Assembly: GCA_003213155.1 (NCBI GenBank)
Contig: QCNQ01000001.1
Location: forward strand, 84,462 to 148,461
Length of the DNA stretch: 64,000 nucleotides
Source: Pelagibacteraceae bacterium AG-426-G02
Lineage (GTDB): Bacteria > Pseudomonadota > Alphaproteobacteria > Pelagibacterales > Pelagibacteraceae
Direction of reading: 5' to 3'
Shown here: positions 7,198 through 18,850 of the stretch, piece after piece
How the letters are laid out: each line of letters starts with the position of its first letter
Numbering within the stretch: position 1 is the stretch's first letter
Position numbers and translations under genes: made by a program
Notes under the pieces: model-generated
What the model saw: only the letters and a program-made list of their open reading frames with translations
Told to the model about the DNA's origin: nothing
Database searches by the model: none

Positions 7198-9776
7198 TAA
7201 ACTAAGTTATCATCTATTTTATCAGCTGAAACAACTTTTTCTTCTCCAGTTAATTTAATAATTCTAACACCCTGAGTATTTCTACCCGCAGTTCTAATTT
7301 CTTTTACCGCTACACGTATTACTCTTCCCTTGTTAGTAGATATAAGTATTTCGTCACCATCATATACAGGAAAAGAGGATGAGATATTACCATTTCTTGG
7401 TGAGTTTATAATTCCGATAATTCCCTTCCCACCTCTATTAGTTACTCTATATTCTGTATGACTAGTTTTTTTACCAAAACCATTTTCTGTAATTGATAAT
7501 ATGAACTTTTCTTTAGCTTTTAATTCTGATTGCTCGTCCTTTGATTTCTTCCCATTTTTTTTAAATTTATCATTATCTATAATTGAAAGGGAGACAATTT
7601 GATCGTTTGGAGACAAAACAATACCTTTAATCCCTTTAGAGGATCTACCCTTAAAAACTCTCAATTTTTTAGACTCAAAACGTATACATTTTCCTAATTT
7701 GGTACTTAAAATTATATCTTGATCATCCTTGCAAATTTTAACTCCGACAATTTTATCATTATTATCTAATTTCATTGCAATTTTTCCAGATGTATTGATT
7801 GAAGAAAAATCCTCTAAACTATTTTTTCTGATTTTCCCTTGAGCAGTAGCAAATACAATTTGATAATTTTTCATTTCAGATTCATTATCAGGAAAAGGCA
7901 TAATAGAACTTATTGACTGATGGTTTTTTAGTGGAAGAATATTAAACAACGATTTTCCCTTAGAAACTGAAGATCCCTCAGGTATTTTCCAGGCTTTTAT
8001 TCTATAAACTAAACCTTCTGTAGAAAAAAATAAAACTGAGGTATGAGTATTAACTGATAGAGTTTGGACTACAGAGTCTTCGTTTCTAGTAGTCATGCCA
8101 GTTTTTCCTTTACCACCTCTTTTTTGTGTCTTAACACTATTCAAAGATCCACGTTTAATGTAACCCTGCAATGTAACTGTAATCAATACAGATTGTTTTT
8201 GAATGGTTTCTTCTATATCGTAATTTAATACAGCATCAATTATTTTAGTTCTTCGAGGTGATGAATATTTATCTTTAATATTCTTTAACTCTTCACTAAT
8301 TACTTTTAATAATTCTTTTTTAGATGAAATTATTTTTTTATATTTCGTAATTAATTCAGCTAACTTCTTAATTTCTATTTCAATTTCATTTATTCCTAAC
8401 GCTGTCAGTTTTTGTAATCTTAATTCTAAAATAGCATTCACTTGTAAAGTTGATAAGGAGTATAAAGTTTTTGATTTTGAACTTTCTACAAGTGAAATTA
8501 ATTTCTTTGACTTATTAATTTTCCATTTAGTTTGTAAAAGAGATTTCTTTGCATCTTCTGGATTTTTTGATGATCTAATTATTTTGATAACTTTATCTAA
8601 ATTTTCAACTGATACCGATAGACCTATCAAGATATGCGCTCGCTCTTCTGCCTTTTGTAAGTCAAATTTTGTTTTTTTGACTACGACGTCCTCTCTAAAG
8701 GATAAAAAATTTGATAAGAAATCTTTTAAGTTACAAGTTTCAGGTTTGCCATCAACTATTGCAAGTGTATTAAATCCAAATGAACTTTCAATTTGTGTAT
8801 TCTTGTAAAGTTGTCTTTTTACTGTTTCAGGTTCTACCCCACTTCTCAAATCTATTGAAACCCTGATTCCTTCTCGATTAGACTCATCTCTTATATCTCT
8901 TATACCCTCAATTTTTTTTTCTCTAACAAGCTGAGCAATTCTCTCATTCAAAACAGATTTGTTAACTTGATAAGGAATTGATGTGATAACCAATCTTTCT
9001 CTTCCATTTTTCAAACTTTCTATAGAAATTTCACCTCTAATTTTAAAAGAACCTCTGCCTTTGTTATAACCTTGTTTGATCATATCTTTTCCAATTATTA
9101 CTCCTCCAGTTGGAAAATCAGGTCCAGGTATGTGTTTCATTAGATCTTTAATTTTAATATCTTTATTTTCAATTAAAGCTAATGTTCCGTTAATTATTTC
9201 ACCTAGATTATGTGGTGGAATGCTAGTTGCCATTCCAACCGCAATCCCACCTGCACCATTTACTAATAAATTAGGAAATTGAGCTGGTAAAACTGTTGGT
9301 TCTTTCTCCGTTTCGTCGTAATTATTTTTAAATGAAATTGTATTTTTTTCAATATCATCAATTAAATATTGTGAAACTTTAGATAATCTAGTTTCTGTAT
9401 ATCTCATCGCAGCAGCGGGATCGCCATCAATAGATCCAAAATTTCCTTGTCCATCAACTAAAGGCAAGCTCATTGAAAAATCCTGAACCATTCTTACTAG
9501 AGCATCGTAAACTGACTGATCTCCATGCGGGTGATACTTACCAATAACATCTCCAACAATTCTTGCAGATTTTCTAAATTGTTTTGACCAATCATATCCA
9601 CCTCTGTACATCGCATACAAAATTCTTCTATGAACTGGTTTTAAACCATCTCTTATATCAGGAAGTGCTCTACTGACTATAACACTCATTGCATAAGATA
9701 GATAAGATGAACTCATCTCATCATGCATTGAGATTAATTTTATATTCTTATCCTCAGGAATTTCAGTTTTTTGCAT
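7197..9776 (-). CDS. gyrA: DNA gyrase subunit A
   Basis: GyrA is the breakage-reunion subunit of gyrase, which introduces negative supercoils. The 859 aa cover the N-terminal winged-helix/tower domain with catalytic Tyr in [11 protein letters not shown], the long coiled-coil tower, and the C-terminal beta-pinwheel including the GyrA-box-like segment [10 protein letters not shown]. In the quinolone-determining segment the residue matching E. coli Ser83 is Gln87 ([10 protein letters not shown]), while the Asp87 equivalent is Asp91. It lies 5 bp behind ssb and overlaps coaD by one base. Confidence 0.98.
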   Translation of the reverse strand: MQKTEIPEDKNIKLISMHDEMSSSYLSYAMSVIVSRALPDIRDGLKPVHRRILYAMYRGGYDWSKQFRKSARIVGDVIGKYHPHGDQSVYDALVRMVQDFSMSLPLVDGQGNFGSIDGDPAAAMRYTETRLSKVSQYLIDDIEKNTISFKNNYDETEKEPTVLPAQFPNLLVNGAGGIAVGMATSIPPHNLGEIINGTLALIENKDIKIKDLMKHIPGPDFPTGGVIIGKDMIKQGYNKGRGSFKIRGEISIESLKNGRERLVITSIPYQVNKSVLNERIAQLVREKKIEGIRDIRDESNREGIRVSIDLRSGVEPETVKRQLYKNTQIESSFGFNTLAIVDGKPETCNLKDFLSNFLSFREDVVVKKTKFDLQKAEERAHILIGLSVSVENLDKVIKIIRSSKNPEDAKKSLLQTKWKINKSKKLISLVESSKSKTLYSLSTLQVNAILELRLQKLTALGINEIEIEIKKLAELITKYKKIISSKKELLKVISEELKNIKDKYSSPRRTKIIDAVLNYDIEETIQKQSVLITVTLQGYIKRGSLNSVKTQKRGGKGKTGMTTRNEDSVVQTLSVNTHTSVLFFSTEGLVYRIKAWKIPEGSSVSKGKSLFNILPLKNHQSISSIMPFPDNESEMKNYQIVFATAQGKIRKNSLEDFSSINTSGKIAMKLDNNDKIVGVKICKDDQDIILSTKLGKCIRFESKKLRVFKGRSSKGIKGIVLSPNDQIVSLSIIDNDKFKKNGKKSKDEQSELKAKEKFILSITENGFGKKTSHTEYRVTNRGGKGIIGIINSPRNGNISSSFPVYDGDEILISTNKGRVIRVAVKEIRTAGRNTQGVRIIKLTGEEKVVSADKIDDNLV

Positions 9777-9781
9777 AAATA

Positions 9782-10231
9782 TTAAAACGGAATTTCATCA
9801 TCCATGTCATTTGATATTTGTGACATGTCATCATTATTAGATTGAGTATTATCATTTGATATACCCCCACCTGAGTTACCTCCACCTAACATAGTTAAAG
9901 ATGAGTTATATCCTTGAATAACAATTTCAGTCGAGTATTTGTCTTGACCAGACTGCTCATCTTTCCATTTTCGGGTCGTTAATTGTCCCTCAACATATAT
10001 TTGTGCTCCCTTTTTTAAATATTGCTGAACAACATTTACCAATCCCTCATTGAATACAACTATACGGTGCCATTCTGTTTTTTCTTTTTTTTCACCAGTA
10101 TTCTTATCTTTCCAAGACTGACTTGTTGCTAGACTTAATCGTGCAACACTTTTGCCATTTACCATTTGTTTGATCTCTGGATCTGCGCCCAAACGACCAA
10201 TTAAAAGTACTTTATTTAAACTTCCAGCCAT
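9782..10231 (-). CDS. ssb: Single-stranded DNA-binding protein
   Basis: SSB coats single-stranded DNA during replication and repair. I place the start at 10231, [15 protein letters not shown], which gives 149 aa; an in-frame upstream extension to 10360 would add a Cys/Phe-rich non-homologous tail and overlap uvrA. The OB-fold spans about residues 5-110, a Gly/Asn/Ser-rich linker follows, and the C-terminal acidic tip DMDDEIPF that recruits partner proteins is intact. It diverges from uvrA with a 90-bp shared promoter region; no alphaproteobacterial LexA site (GTTC-N7-GTTC) is visible there. Confidence 0.97.
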   Translation of the reverse strand: MAGSLNKVLLIGRLGADPEIKQMVNGKSVARLSLATSQSWKDKNTGEKKEKTEWHRIVVFNEGLVNVVQQYLKKGAQIYVEGQLTTRKWKDEQSGQDKYSTEIVIQGYNSSLTMLGGGNSGGGISNDNTQSNNDDMSQISNDMDDEIPF

Positions 10232-10321
10232 AATATTTTTATATTTGTTAAATTTGTTAATTAGAACTATACCACAATTTACTCTGAATATTAATTTTAT
10301 TAAGTCAAAGCAACAAAAATT

Positions 10322-13177
10322 ATGATGAAAAAGATAGTTATTAAGGGAGCTAAAGAACACAATTTAAAAAATGTTTCTTTAGAGATACCCAAAGATAAAT
10401 TTGTTGTCATAACTGGTCTATCGGGATCAGGAAAGTCGTCTTTAGCTTTTGATACAGTTTATGCAGAAGGTCAAAGAAGGTATGTTGAGAGTTTATCTGC
10501 TTATGCAAGACAATTTTTGGATAAAATGAAAAAGCCTAATGTTGATTTAATTGAGGGGTTAAGCCCAGCTATATCGATAGAGCAAAAAAATACTTCTAAA
10601 AATCCAAGATCAACTGTTGCTACAGTTACTGAAATATATGATTACATGCGTGTTTTATATGCAAGAGCGGGTATACCCTATTCACCTTTTACAGGTAAAC
10701 CAATCACATCACAAACGATTACACAAATTGTGGATAAAATTAAAGAGCTACCAAAAAAATCAACTATATATATTTACGCTCCAGTAGTTAGAGGAAGAAA
10801 GGGAGAATATAAAAAGGAAATCCTTAATTATAAAAAAAGAGGGTTTCGAAAAATAAAAGTAGACGATGTAATTTATGATATTGATAAAGTTCCAGAATTA
10901 AACAAGAAAATTAAGCATGACATATATATCCTGGTCGATAGGATAGTTTTAAATTCATCTTTAGGAAACAGATTAGCTGAAAGTATTGAAACATCAGTAA
11001 ATTTAGCGAATGGATTAGTATTCGTCGAATATGAAGATGAAACCTTACCGAAAAAATATCGAAAAATAGAAAAATTAATATTTTCAACTAAATTTGCATG
11101 TCCTGAAAGTGGCTTTACAATTCAAGAAATTGAACCGAGACTTTTTTCATTTAATAGTCCTTTTGGTGCTTGTGAAGAATGTGAAGGAATAGGAATTAAA
11201 CTAAATGTTGATCCAAATTTAGTAGTACCAAATCATAAAAAAAGTATTGCTGATGGTGCCATAGAACCCTGGGCTAAAACAACCACTCTATATTATGCAC
11301 AAACATTATCTTCTTTAGCAAAACATTATAACTTTTCATTAGATGAAAAATGGTCAAAACTTTCAAAAAAAATAAAGGATATTATTCTTTATGGATCTGA
11401 TGATGAAGAAATCAAATTTTCATATGATGATGGTTATGAAAAATACTCACATAAAAAGACATTTGAAGGGGTAATAAATAATTTAGAGAGAAGATATTTA
11501 GAAACTGATAGTGATTGGAAAAGAGAAGAAATAGCCCAATATCAGTCAGATACTAAATGTGAGAGATGTAATGGTCATAGATTAAAAGATGAAGCATTAT
11601 GTGTGAAAATTGACGGCTTACACATTAGTGAAGTCACTGAAAAATCAATTTTAGATGCTGCAAAGTGGTTTGAAAATTTAAAATTCAATTTAGATAAAAG
11701 ACAGGTCAAAATTGCTGAACATATTCTCAAAGAAATTAATGAAAGATTAAATTTTCTTTTAAATGTTGGTCTTGATTATCTAACATTATCAAGAGAGTCT
11801 GGTACTTTATCAGGTGGAGAAGCACAAAGAATCCGTTTAGCATCTCAAATTGGATCTGGTTTAACTGGAGTGTTATATGTTTTAGATGAACCATCTATTG
11901 GTTTGCATCAAAAAGATAATGTAAAACTGATTAATGCTCTTAAAAGATTACGAGATTTGGGAAATACAGTAATAGTAGTTGAGCATGATACTGAAACGAT
12001 GGAAAATGCAGATCATATTATTGATCTTGGTCCTGAAGCGGGAAACAAAGGTGGTGAAGTTGTTGCGCAAGGAACTTTTGATGAAATAACAAAAAATAAA
12101 ATTAGTATCACAGGAAAATATCTTTCAAACAAATTAAGAATTGATGTTCCCAAGAAAAGAAGATTAGCAAAAAATGGAAGGTTTCTCGAAATAACAGGTG
12201 CGACTGGTAATAATTTAAATAATGTTAATTTAAAAATACCTTTAGGTAATTTAACTTGTGTCACCGGTGTATCAGGAAGTGGTAAGTCAACATTAATTTT
12301 ACAGACATTATACAACGCATTAAACTTAACTTTGAATAATAATAAATCTAGAAAAATTCCAAAACCATTCAAAGGTTTCAAAGGTACAGAATTAATTGAT
12401 AAGATAATTGATATTGATCAATCACCAATTGGTCGTACCCCAAGATCAAATCCAGCAACTTATACTGGAGCTTTCGGGCCAATTAGAGATTGGTTTACAG
12501 GATTACCTGAGTCAAAAACAAGAGGATACAAACCAGGAAGGTTCTCTTTTAATGTCAGAGGAGGTAGGTGTGAAGCTTGTGAGGGAGATGGAGTTATTAC
12601 TTATGAAATGCATTTTCTCCCAGACGTTTATATACAATGTGATGAGTGTAAAGGAACCAGATATAACCGAGAAACATTAGAGATAAAATTTAAAGATAAA
12701 AGTATTGCGGATGTTTTAAACATGACAGTTGATGAAGGTTGCGAATATTTTGAAAATATTTCAAATATAAAGACTAAATTGCTTACTTTAAAAAAAGTTG
12801 GTCTAGGATATATAAAAATTGGTCAACAAGCTACAACTCTATCAGGAGGTGAAGCACAAAGAATTAAATTAGCTAAAGAATTATCAAAAAGATCGACAGG
12901 AAGAACAATGTATATATTAGATGAACCAACTACTGGTCTTCACCAACACGACATCAAAAAATTATTAGAAATTTTACATACATTTGTTTCATTAGGTAAC
13001 ACAGTAGTTGTTATAGAACACAACTTAGATGTCATAAAAACTGCAGATTATATTGTCGATATGGGTCCAGAGGGTGGTGTAAAAGGTGGAAAAATTATCG
13101 CTGAGGGAAAACCTGAGGAAATTTGTAAAGTTAATGGAAGTTATACAGGTAAGTTTTTAAAAAATCTTTTACAATAA
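10322..13177 (+). CDS. uvrA: Excinuclease ABC subunit A
   Basis: UvrA is the damage-recognition ATPase of nucleotide excision repair. The 951 aa hold two ABC modules (Walker [13 protein letters not shown] near residue 30 and [11 protein letters not shown] near 645; signatures LSGGEAQRI twice) and the zinc-binding cysteine clusters CPESGF...CEECEG, CERCNG and CEACEGDG...CDECKG. Two adjacent ATGs occur at the start (10322 and 10325); I use the first. It diverges from ssb. Confidence 0.98.
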   Translation: MMKKIVIKGAKEHNLKNVSLEIPKDKFVVITGLSGSGKSSLAFDTVYAEGQRRYVESLSAYARQFLDKMKKPNVDLIEGLSPAISIEQKNTSKNPRSTVATVTEIYDYMRVLYARAGIPYSPFTGKPITSQTITQIVDKIKELPKKSTIYIYAPVVRGRKGEYKKEILNYKKRGFRKIKVDDVIYDIDKVPELNKKIKHDIYILVDRIVLNSSLGNRLAESIETSVNLANGLVFVEYEDETLPKKYRKIEKLIFSTKFACPESGFTIQEIEPRLFSFNSPFGACEECEGIGIKLNVDPNLVVPNHKKSIADGAIEPWAKTTTLYYAQTLSSLAKHYNFSLDEKWSKLSKKIKDIILYGSDDEEIKFSYDDGYEKYSHKKTFEGVINNLERRYLETDSDWKREEIAQYQSDTKCERCNGHRLKDEALCVKIDGLHISEVTEKSILDAAKWFENLKFNLDKRQVKIAEHILKEINERLNFLLNVGLDYLTLSRESGTLSGGEAQRIRLASQIGSGLTGVLYVLDEPSIGLHQKDNVKLINALKRLRDLGNTVIVVEHDTETMENADHIIDLGPEAGNKGGEVVAQGTFDEITKNKISITGKYLSNKLRIDVPKKRRLAKNGRFLEITGATGNNLNNVNLKIPLGNLTCVTGVSGSGKSTLILQTLYNALNLTLNNNKSRKIPKPFKGFKGTELIDKIIDIDQSPIGRTPRSNPATYTGAFGPIRDWFTGLPESKTRGYKPGRFSFNVRGGRCEACEGDGVITYEMHFLPDVYIQCDECKGTRYNRETLEIKFKDKSIADVLNMTVDEGCEYFENISNIKTKLLTLKKVGLGYIKIGQQATTLSGGEAQRIKLAKELSKRSTGRTMYILDEPTTGLHQHDIKKLLEILHTFVSLGNTVVVIEHNLDVIKTADYIVDMGPEGGVKGGKIIAEGKPEEICKVNGSYTGKFLKNLLQ

Positions 13178-13218
13178 ATACCATTGTCATCTCACTTTAA
13201 ATCAGTATAAAATTAACT

Positions 13219-13821
13219 ATGGGTAATTTACTTTCATCTTTATCAAAAACTGTTCACGTTTCTTTAGGCATTGCAGTTCTGTTATTTTTAGGCTTATTTT
13301 ATCAAAATGATGGTTTTAGTTTTGATGCACTTTTTTGGAGTTGGTTTGCGAGATTTGTGCATGTAGTAGTTGGTATAATGTGGATTGGCTTGTTATGGTA
13401 TTTTAATTTTGTTCAAATCCCAAACATGGCAAAAATTCCAGATGAACAGAAACCAGCTATTGGTAAGGTAATTGCGCCAGCTGCATTATTTTATTTTAGA
13501 TGGGGTGCAGCATTTACAGTTCTATCAGGTTTAGCTCTTGCAGGTCTTAATGGATATTTGCATGATGCAATGACTTTAAGTATAGGATCTGGGATTCCAA
13601 AACACACAGCCATTGGAATTGGTATGTGGTTGGGCTTAGTTATGGCATTTAACGTGTGGTTTGTAATATGGCCTAATCAAAAAAGAGCTTTGGGTATTGT
13701 TGAGTGTGAACCTGATCTAAAAGCCAAGTCAGCAAGAACAGCTATGTTATTTTCAAGAACTAATACTTTGTTGTCAATACCAATGCTGCTTACTATGGTA
13801 GCTGCTCAAAACCTTTATTAA
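13219..13821 (+). CDS. PuuD/urate-oxidase-N-terminal-like membrane protein
   Basis: This 200-aa protein has about five hydrophobic segments and closely resembles the membrane domain of PuuD-type urate hydroxylases (the domain also called urate oxidase N-terminal), including FARFVHVVVGIMWIGLLWYFNFVQ and MAFNVWFVIWPNQKRALG. Full-length PuuD carries an additional C-terminal cytochrome c domain, which is absent here. Whether it oxidises urate is doubtful without a haem domain or neighbouring purine genes; an electron-transfer membrane role is possible. The conserved His residues in the first and fourth segments could ligate haem. Its stop overlaps that of convergent secF by 4 bp. Confidence 0.7.
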   Translation: MGNLLSSLSKTVHVSLGIAVLLFLGLFYQNDGFSFDALFWSWFARFVHVVVGIMWIGLLWYFNFVQIPNMAKIPDEQKPAIGKVIAPAALFYFRWGAAFTVLSGLALAGLNGYLHDAMTLSIGSGIPKHTAIGIGMWLGLVMAFNVWFVIWPNQKRALGIVECEPDLKAKSARTAMLFSRTNTLLSIPMLLTMVAAQNLY

Positions 13822-14705
13822 CTACTTTCGTCTTCTCTTAAAACAGTTTTTTGTGAAACTCTTAGTCTAACTAAGACTGTATTGGCAATATAGATAGATG
13901 AATAAGTTCCAAAAATTACACCAAATATCATAGCCAAAGAAAAACCTTTTAGTATCTCACCACCAAAGAAAAATATTGATAGCAAAGCTAATAAAGTCGT
14001 TATTGATGTAATTAAAGTTCTAGATAATGTTTCATTGATAGAGATATTAGTTAAATCGTAAATTTTAATGTCAGAATATTTTCTTAAATTTTCCCTTACT
14101 CTATCAAAAATAACCACTGTATCATTCATGGAGTAACCAACGATAGTTAATACAGCTGCAATAATAGATAAATTGATTTCAAGACCAAGCAATGAAAATA
14201 AACCTAGGGTTACCAACACGTCATGAAACAAAGCTAATATAGCTCCTAAACTAAATTGCCATTCAAATCTGATCCAAATATAAATTAACATTAAAGTTAA
14301 TGCCACTGCGATAGCTATTACTCCAGATTTGAGCAACTCAGCGCTTACTTTAGGTCCTACGTTTTCAACTCTTCTAAAATCAAAAGTATTACCAAATGAT
14401 TTATCTAAATTTGCTTTAATTTCCTCGATAATATTTTTGTTATTATTAATTTCGAATTTAATTAGAAAGTCTGTCTCATTGCCAAAATTTTTTACCGAAA
14501 CGTCACCCAAATTCATAGAATTTAAATTATCTCTTAGAGATGACACATTAATTTTGTTGTCAGTTGATCTTAGTTCAATTAAGGTTCCACCCTTAAAATC
14601 TATTCCAAAGTTAAGACCTTTGAAAGTAAGTAAAAATAATGAAATAACGACTAAAGCTATAGAAAGTATATTAAATTGATTATAGTATTTGTTAAAAGCA
14701 ATCAT
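13818..14705 (-). CDS. secF: Protein-export membrane protein SecF
   Basis: SecF works with SecD to use proton motive force late in Sec-dependent secretion. The 295 aa have an N-terminal membrane span, the periplasmic P1 domain (GIDFKGGTLIELR) and a five-helix RND-like bundle with the family segments IAAVLTIVGYSMNDTVVIFDRVREN and the TLSRTLITSITTLL stretch. It follows secD with no gap. Together with yajC the order is yajC-secD-secF, the usual one. Confidence 0.97.
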   Translation of the reverse strand: MIAFNKYYNQFNILSIALVVISLFLLTFKGLNFGIDFKGGTLIELRSTDNKINVSSLRDNLNSMNLGDVSVKNFGNETDFLIKFEINNNKNIIEEIKANLDKSFGNTFDFRRVENVGPKVSAELLKSGVIAIAVALTLMLIYIWIRFEWQFSLGAILALFHDVLVTLGLFSLLGLEINLSIIAAVLTIVGYSMNDTVVIFDRVRENLRKYSDIKIYDLTNISINETLSRTLITSITTLLALLSIFFFGGEILKGFSLAMIFGVIFGTYSSIYIANTVLVRLRVSQKTVLREDESS

Positions 14706-16262
14706 CTAAATTAAACCCTCTTTTTCTTTGTTTCTGTAAACATACAAAACTGTCAATAACCTCGCTATGAAATACACCGAAAATAATGTTGTAAATATTC
14801 CAATCCCAAGCGTAAGTGAAAAACCTTTGATTGGACCTGAGCCCATAAAAAATAAGATAATAGCAGCTAATAATGTTGTTATATTTGCATCAAGTATAGC
14901 GGTTCTAGATTTTGTGTAACCACTATCAAACGCTATTAAGTTATTTTTTTCATTTTTTAGCTCTTCTTTAATTCTCTCGAAAATTAAAACATTTGCATCG
15001 ACTGCCATACCAACTGTCAAAATTATTCCAGCGATCCCTGGAAGAGTTAAGGTCGCCTCGAATATAGTCAATATTCCAATGAGTAAGAAAAGATTAACTA
15101 TTAACGTTATATTAGTAATTAAGCCAAATATCTTATATTTTACAAAGATAAATACTATTACTAATACAAAACCAATTGCTAATGCAATCATTCCTGCATT
15201 AATTGAGTCTTGTCCTAAGTCAGGACCAACTGTTCGTTCCTCGATAATATTTAAAGGAGCAGGTAATGCACCAGATCTTAATAAAAGAGCTAAATCTGTT
15301 GCTGATTGAAAAGTGAATCCACCACTGATTTGACCTGATCCACTTGCAATTGTATCTCTTATAACCGGTGCGCTTATAATTTTACCATCCAATACTATTG
15401 CTAATTGTTTGCCAATACCAGTCGATGTGGCCTTACCAAATCTTTTAGCGCCAACTCTATCAAGTGTAAATGTAACTACCGTTTCATTTGTTTCACTATC
15501 CATTCTTGGTTGAGCATCTAGCAGATTGTCTCCACTTAAAATAATTCTTTTACTTACCAGAGCATCTTCTTCAGACACATCTTCATAACTAAGTTTTTCC
15601 GCACCAAAAGAGTCTTGATCGTTATTAGTTACAAATCTAAATGTAAGATTTGCAGTTTTACCAAGCAATGATTTAATTCTCATTGGATCATCTAATCCGG
15701 GTAATTCAACAAGAATTCTGTCGTTTCCTCTTTTTAGAATATTGGGTTCATTAGTTCCTATCTCATCAATTCTTCTTCTTACAATTTCTAATGCTTGATC
15801 TTGGGATGATGTTTTTAGTTTAACAATACCTTGGGTTGAGTAATTGACAAAAAAAATATTATTTTCCTCAGTGATATCTAATTGATGAGATTTAAATCTT
15901 GGATAATAAGGATTTAATTCACTTTCCTCATCATTAAACGTATCTAGAATAGTTTGTTTAAAGTTTTCATCTACAGAAAAAGATAATTTTTGTCCTAAAA
16001 TTTTTAAATTTTTAATTCTAATATTTTTGTCTTTGAAATAATTTCTAATGGTAATTGAAAGATTTTGTATTTTTTGCTCAATAACTGGATTATTATCAAT
16101 TTCGAGTAGGAGGTAAGAACCTCCCTGAAGATCTAATCCAAGATTAATTTTCTTATTTAGTAAGTTGTTTTCAAACTTAAATAAATTTGATGAAGCGATT
16201 AAAATAAAAAATAGAGAAATTAATATTACTGAAATTATTTTGAATTTTGAAAAATATAACAC
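14706..16262 (-). CDS. secD: Protein-export membrane protein SecD
   Basis: The 518-aa protein has an N-terminal span, the motif LGLDLQGGSYLLLEID, a large periplasmic P1 domain (with the VELPGLDDPMRIKSLLGKTANLTFR segment), and a C-terminal membrane bundle containing GIAGIILTVGMAVDANVLIFERIKEEL. These are diagnostic for SecD. It is 15 bp downstream of yajC and immediately upstream of secF, so the three form one export operon. Confidence 0.98.
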   Translation of the reverse strand: MLYFSKFKIISVILISLFFILIASSNLFKFENNLLNKKINLGLDLQGGSYLLLEIDNNPVIEQKIQNLSITIRNYFKDKNIRIKNLKILGQKLSFSVDENFKQTILDTFNDEESELNPYYPRFKSHQLDITEENNIFFVNYSTQGIVKLKTSSQDQALEIVRRRIDEIGTNEPNILKRGNDRILVELPGLDDPMRIKSLLGKTANLTFRFVTNNDQDSFGAEKLSYEDVSEEDALVSKRIILSGDNLLDAQPRMDSETNETVVTFTLDRVGAKRFGKATSTGIGKQLAIVLDGKIISAPVIRDTIASGSGQISGGFTFQSATDLALLLRSGALPAPLNIIEERTVGPDLGQDSINAGMIALAIGFVLVIVFIFVKYKIFGLITNITLIVNLFLLIGILTIFEATLTLPGIAGIILTVGMAVDANVLIFERIKEELKNEKNNLIAFDSGYTKSRTAILDANITTLLAAIILFFMGSGPIKGFSLTLGIGIFTTLFSVYFIARLLTVLYVYRNKEKEGLI

Positions 16263-16277
16263 TTTACTTTAACAAAA

Positions 16278-16565
16278 TTACTTTTTAACTTCTTGAGAGT
16301 TCATCAGACTTTGTACACCTGTACCTCTGATAACTTCAACAGTCACATTTTCAGCAACCTCAACTTCAATTTTATCGTTGTCTACAACTCTAGTTATAGT
16401 TCCTGTGATACCGCCTGAAGTTACAATCTTGTCACCTTTTTTTAAACCCTCGACCATAGCTTTATGCTCTTTAACTTTTTTTTGCTGTGGTCTTATCAAG
16501 AAAAAATAAAAAATAACAAAAATTAATATTAGTGGTATAAATTGACCTATTCCTGAACTTTCCAT
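16278..16565 (-). CDS. yajC: Preprotein translocase subunit YajC
   Basis: The 95-aa protein has a single N-terminal membrane span (LILIFVIFYFFLIRPQQKK), followed by the soluble domain with KGDKIVTSGGITGTI, the YajC signature. YajC associates with SecDF in the inner membrane. It is upstream of secD. Confidence 0.95.
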   Translation of the reverse strand: MESSGIGQFIPLILIFVIFYFFLIRPQQKKVKEHKAMVEGLKKGDKIVTSGGITGTITRVVDNDKIEVEVAENVTVEVIRGTGVQSLMNSQEVKK

Positions 16566-16619
16566 AAAACTCCTTAATTAAAAATGAATTTTTATACTAT
16601 CTCTTAAGTTAAAACAACT

Positions 16620-17879
16620 TTAATTCAGACTAATTTTTTCTAGATTATTCATATAAGGTCTAAGCACTTTTGGAATACTTATAGACCCATCCTTTTGTTG
16701 GAAATTTTCTAAAATAGCAATAAGAGTTCTACCCACCGCTAAACCACTTCCATTAAGCGTTCCAACAAATACTGTTTCTTTATTTGAATTTTTATATCTA
16801 GCTTTCATCCGTGTTGCCTGGAAAGTTGAACATGATGAACATGAAGATATTTCTCTATATTTGTTTTCTGAAGGTAACCATACTTCTATATCGTAAGTTT
16901 TTTCTGCACTAAATCCCATATCTCCACTACATAAAATCATTTTTCTATATGGTAACTCTAACAAATCCAAAATTCCTGTGGCACAATTTGTCATTCTCTC
17001 TAATTCTTCAAGACATTTATTTTGTTCCACAATACTAACTAATTCAACTTTATAAAATTGATGTTGTCTAATCATCCCTTTCGTATCTTTACCATAACTA
17101 CCAGCCTCTTTTCTAAAACATGGGGTAGATGCAACAAATCTCATCGGTAATGTTTTGAGATCTAAAATTTTATCTTTTACAATATTGGTTAAAATAACTT
17201 CTGCTGTAGGAATTAAAAATTTTCTACCACTTCCCTCTTCTAATTTTACTTCAAATTGATCATTTTCAAATTTAGGTAATTGACCAGTTCCGAACATTGT
17301 ATTTTCTGATGCTAATAAAGGTGGTGAAATTTCCTCATATCCATTTTTTGAAGTATGTATATCAAGCATAAAATTTGAAATTGCTCTTTCAAGTAATGCT
17401 AATTTATTCTTAACAAAAACAAATCTTGAACCGGTGGTTTTTGTGGCAAGATCAAAATCTAACATGCTAAGCTTTTCACCTAATTCGTAGTGTGATTTTG
17501 GAGTAAATTCAAAATTAGGAATCTGACCCGATTTAGTTAATTCAACATTTTCATTTTCATTAGATCCTACAGGCACATCATCGTGAGGTATATTAGGAAT
17601 ACTTGATAAAATTTCATCTAAGTCTGATTTAATTTTTAATTGTTGATCAGTAATTTTATCAATAGATTGTGTAATTTCTTTTGACCTAGAAAATAAAGTT
17701 TTATCTTTTGTTTTTGAAATTTCTTTCTTTTCTTTCTCTAATGTTTCTTTTTTTTGAATTAAATCTCTATTATCTATATCTAATTTTTTGAGTTTATTGA
17801 GATCAATATCGATTGATCTTTTTTTTAATGCTTTTGAAAATGCATCAAAATCTTTTCTAATTTCTTTAATGTTATGCAT
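16620..17879 (-). CDS. serS: Seryl-tRNA synthetase
   Basis: A class II synthetase of 419 aa that charges tRNA-Ser. The N-terminal long antiparallel coiled coil (about residues 28-105, rich in Lys/Glu) binds the long variable arm of tRNA-Ser. Class II motifs are visible: motif 2 FRKEAGSYGKDTKGMIRQHQF and motif 3 near GSGLAVGRTLIAILEN. The serine-site stretch TAEV and SSCSTFQATRM are present. Its start overlaps the end of tatC by 8 bp. Confidence 0.98.
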   Translation of the reverse strand: MHNIKEIRKDFDAFSKALKKRSIDIDLNKLKKLDIDNRDLIQKKETLEKEKKEISKTKDKTLFSRSKEITQSIDKITDQQLKIKSDLDEILSSIPNIPHDDVPVGSNENENVELTKSGQIPNFEFTPKSHYELGEKLSMLDFDLATKTTGSRFVFVKNKLALLERAISNFMLDIHTSKNGYEEISPPLLASENTMFGTGQLPKFENDQFEVKLEEGSGRKFLIPTAEVILTNIVKDKILDLKTLPMRFVASTPCFRKEAGSYGKDTKGMIRQHQFYKVELVSIVEQNKCLEELERMTNCATGILDLLELPYRKMILCSGDMGFSAEKTYDIEVWLPSENKYREISSCSSCSTFQATRMKARYKNSNKETVFVGTLNGSGLAVGRTLIAILENFQQKDGSISIPKVLRPYMNNLEKISLN

Positions 17880-18642
17880 CAGAATTTTTTAAATTTTTAT
17901 TCTCAATAAGTTTTACTGAAAATATTGATAATTCATATAGAATTAATAAAGGTATCGCTAAACCAATTTGTGTTATGGGATCTGGGGGTGTGAGTAAAGC
18001 TGCAGCTGCAAATATAATAACCACAACATATTTTCTTCGTTTCTTTAAAAAATCAGAATCAACTAACCCTACCCTCGCTAATAAACTCAACACAACAGGT
18101 AATTGAAAACTTATGCCAAACGCAAATATAAGTTTCATTACCAATGAAAGATATTCGTTTACTTTTGCTTCTAATTGAATTGGTAAATTTGTTGAAAGAC
18201 CAGAACTTTCAAAAGATAAAAAGAATTTAATCGCTAGGGGCATTATTAAATAATAAACCAACATACCTCCTAGTAAGAATAAGATTGGGGTTAAAACTAA
18301 ATAAGGTAAAATTGCAATTTTTTCATGTTTATAAAGACCAGGAGCAATAAATTTCCAAATCTGCATTAAAATAAATGGACAAGTAACAAAAAAAGCTGTG
18401 AAAAAAGATACTTTCAAATAGGTAAGAAAAGTTTCTTGTAAAGCTGTGAAAATTAATCGTCTATCAGTTCCATCATCTTTAACCGCTTGTGCATATGGTT
18501 CTACTAAAAAACCATAAAGATGTTCAGCAAAAAAATAACATCCTATAAAAAAGATTATTAGAAAAATAAAACTATGAATTAGTCTTTTTCTTAACTCAGC
18601 TAAATGACTTACAAAGCCACCTTCATTTTCGTCATGACTCAT
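17872..18642 (-). CDS. tatC: Sec-independent protein translocase TatC
   Basis: TatC is the twin-arginine signal receptor of the Tat system. The 256 aa carry six membrane segments and the N-terminal signature [15 protein letters not shown]; the conserved FxxE-like region is seen at [14 protein letters not shown]. Its ATG overlaps the tatB stop as ATGA (18639-18642). Confidence 0.97.
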   Translation of the reverse strand: MSHDENEGGFVSHLAELRKRLIHSFIFLIIFFIGCYFFAEHLYGFLVEPYAQAVKDDGTDRRLIFTALQETFLTYLKVSFFTAFFVTCPFILMQIWKFIAPGLYKHEKIAILPYLVLTPILFLLGGMLVYYLIMPLAIKFFLSFESSGLSTNLPIQLEAKVNEYLSLVMKLIFAFGISFQLPVVLSLLARVGLVDSDFLKKRRKYVVVIIFAAAALLTPPDPITQIGLAIPLLILYELSIFSVKLIENKNLKNSDA

Positions 18643-18845
18643 CTTTTTTTTCTTCTTTTTTTTTCTATTTTATTATCTTCAAGATCAATATTTGAGACTT
18701 CATTTTGAATATTATTGACATATTTTTTTGCAGAGCCGATCCATGAACCAACTTTTTTGAGCATTATCGGAAAGTCCTTAGGTCCTAAGACTACAATAGC
18801 TATTGCAACTACAATTAAAATCTCAAACCAACCAATAGTAGGCAT
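18639..18845 (-). CDS. tatB: Sec-independent translocase TatB
   Basis: A 68-aa TatB reads from ATG at 18845: an N-terminal hydrophobic helix with the TatB-type [15 protein letters not shown] segment (Gly-Pro hinge then amphipathic helix), and a short charged tail. As sequenced, tatA reads through in frame into tatB, giving an apparent 137-aa TatA-TatB fusion; the join lies in an A7 tract and disappears if the tract is A6 (see tatA). TatB forms the substrate-receptor complex with TatC, encoded directly downstream with a 4-bp overlap. The tail is shorter than in E. coli TatB. Confidence 0.85.
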   Translation of the reverse strand: MPTIGWFEILIVVAIAIVVLGPKDFPIMLKKVGSWIGSAKKYVNNIQNEVSNIDLEDNKIEKKRRKKR

Positions 18846-18850
18846 GTGAT

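Noticed and set aside
10232..10321. LexA/SOS box in the ssb-uvrA divergent promoter
   Set aside because: No GTTC-N7-GTTC or its reverse could be found.
10232..10360. N-terminal extension of ssb
   Set aside because: It would overlap the divergent uvrA start and adds non-homologous sequence; [12 protein letters not shown] at 10231 is the usual SSB start.
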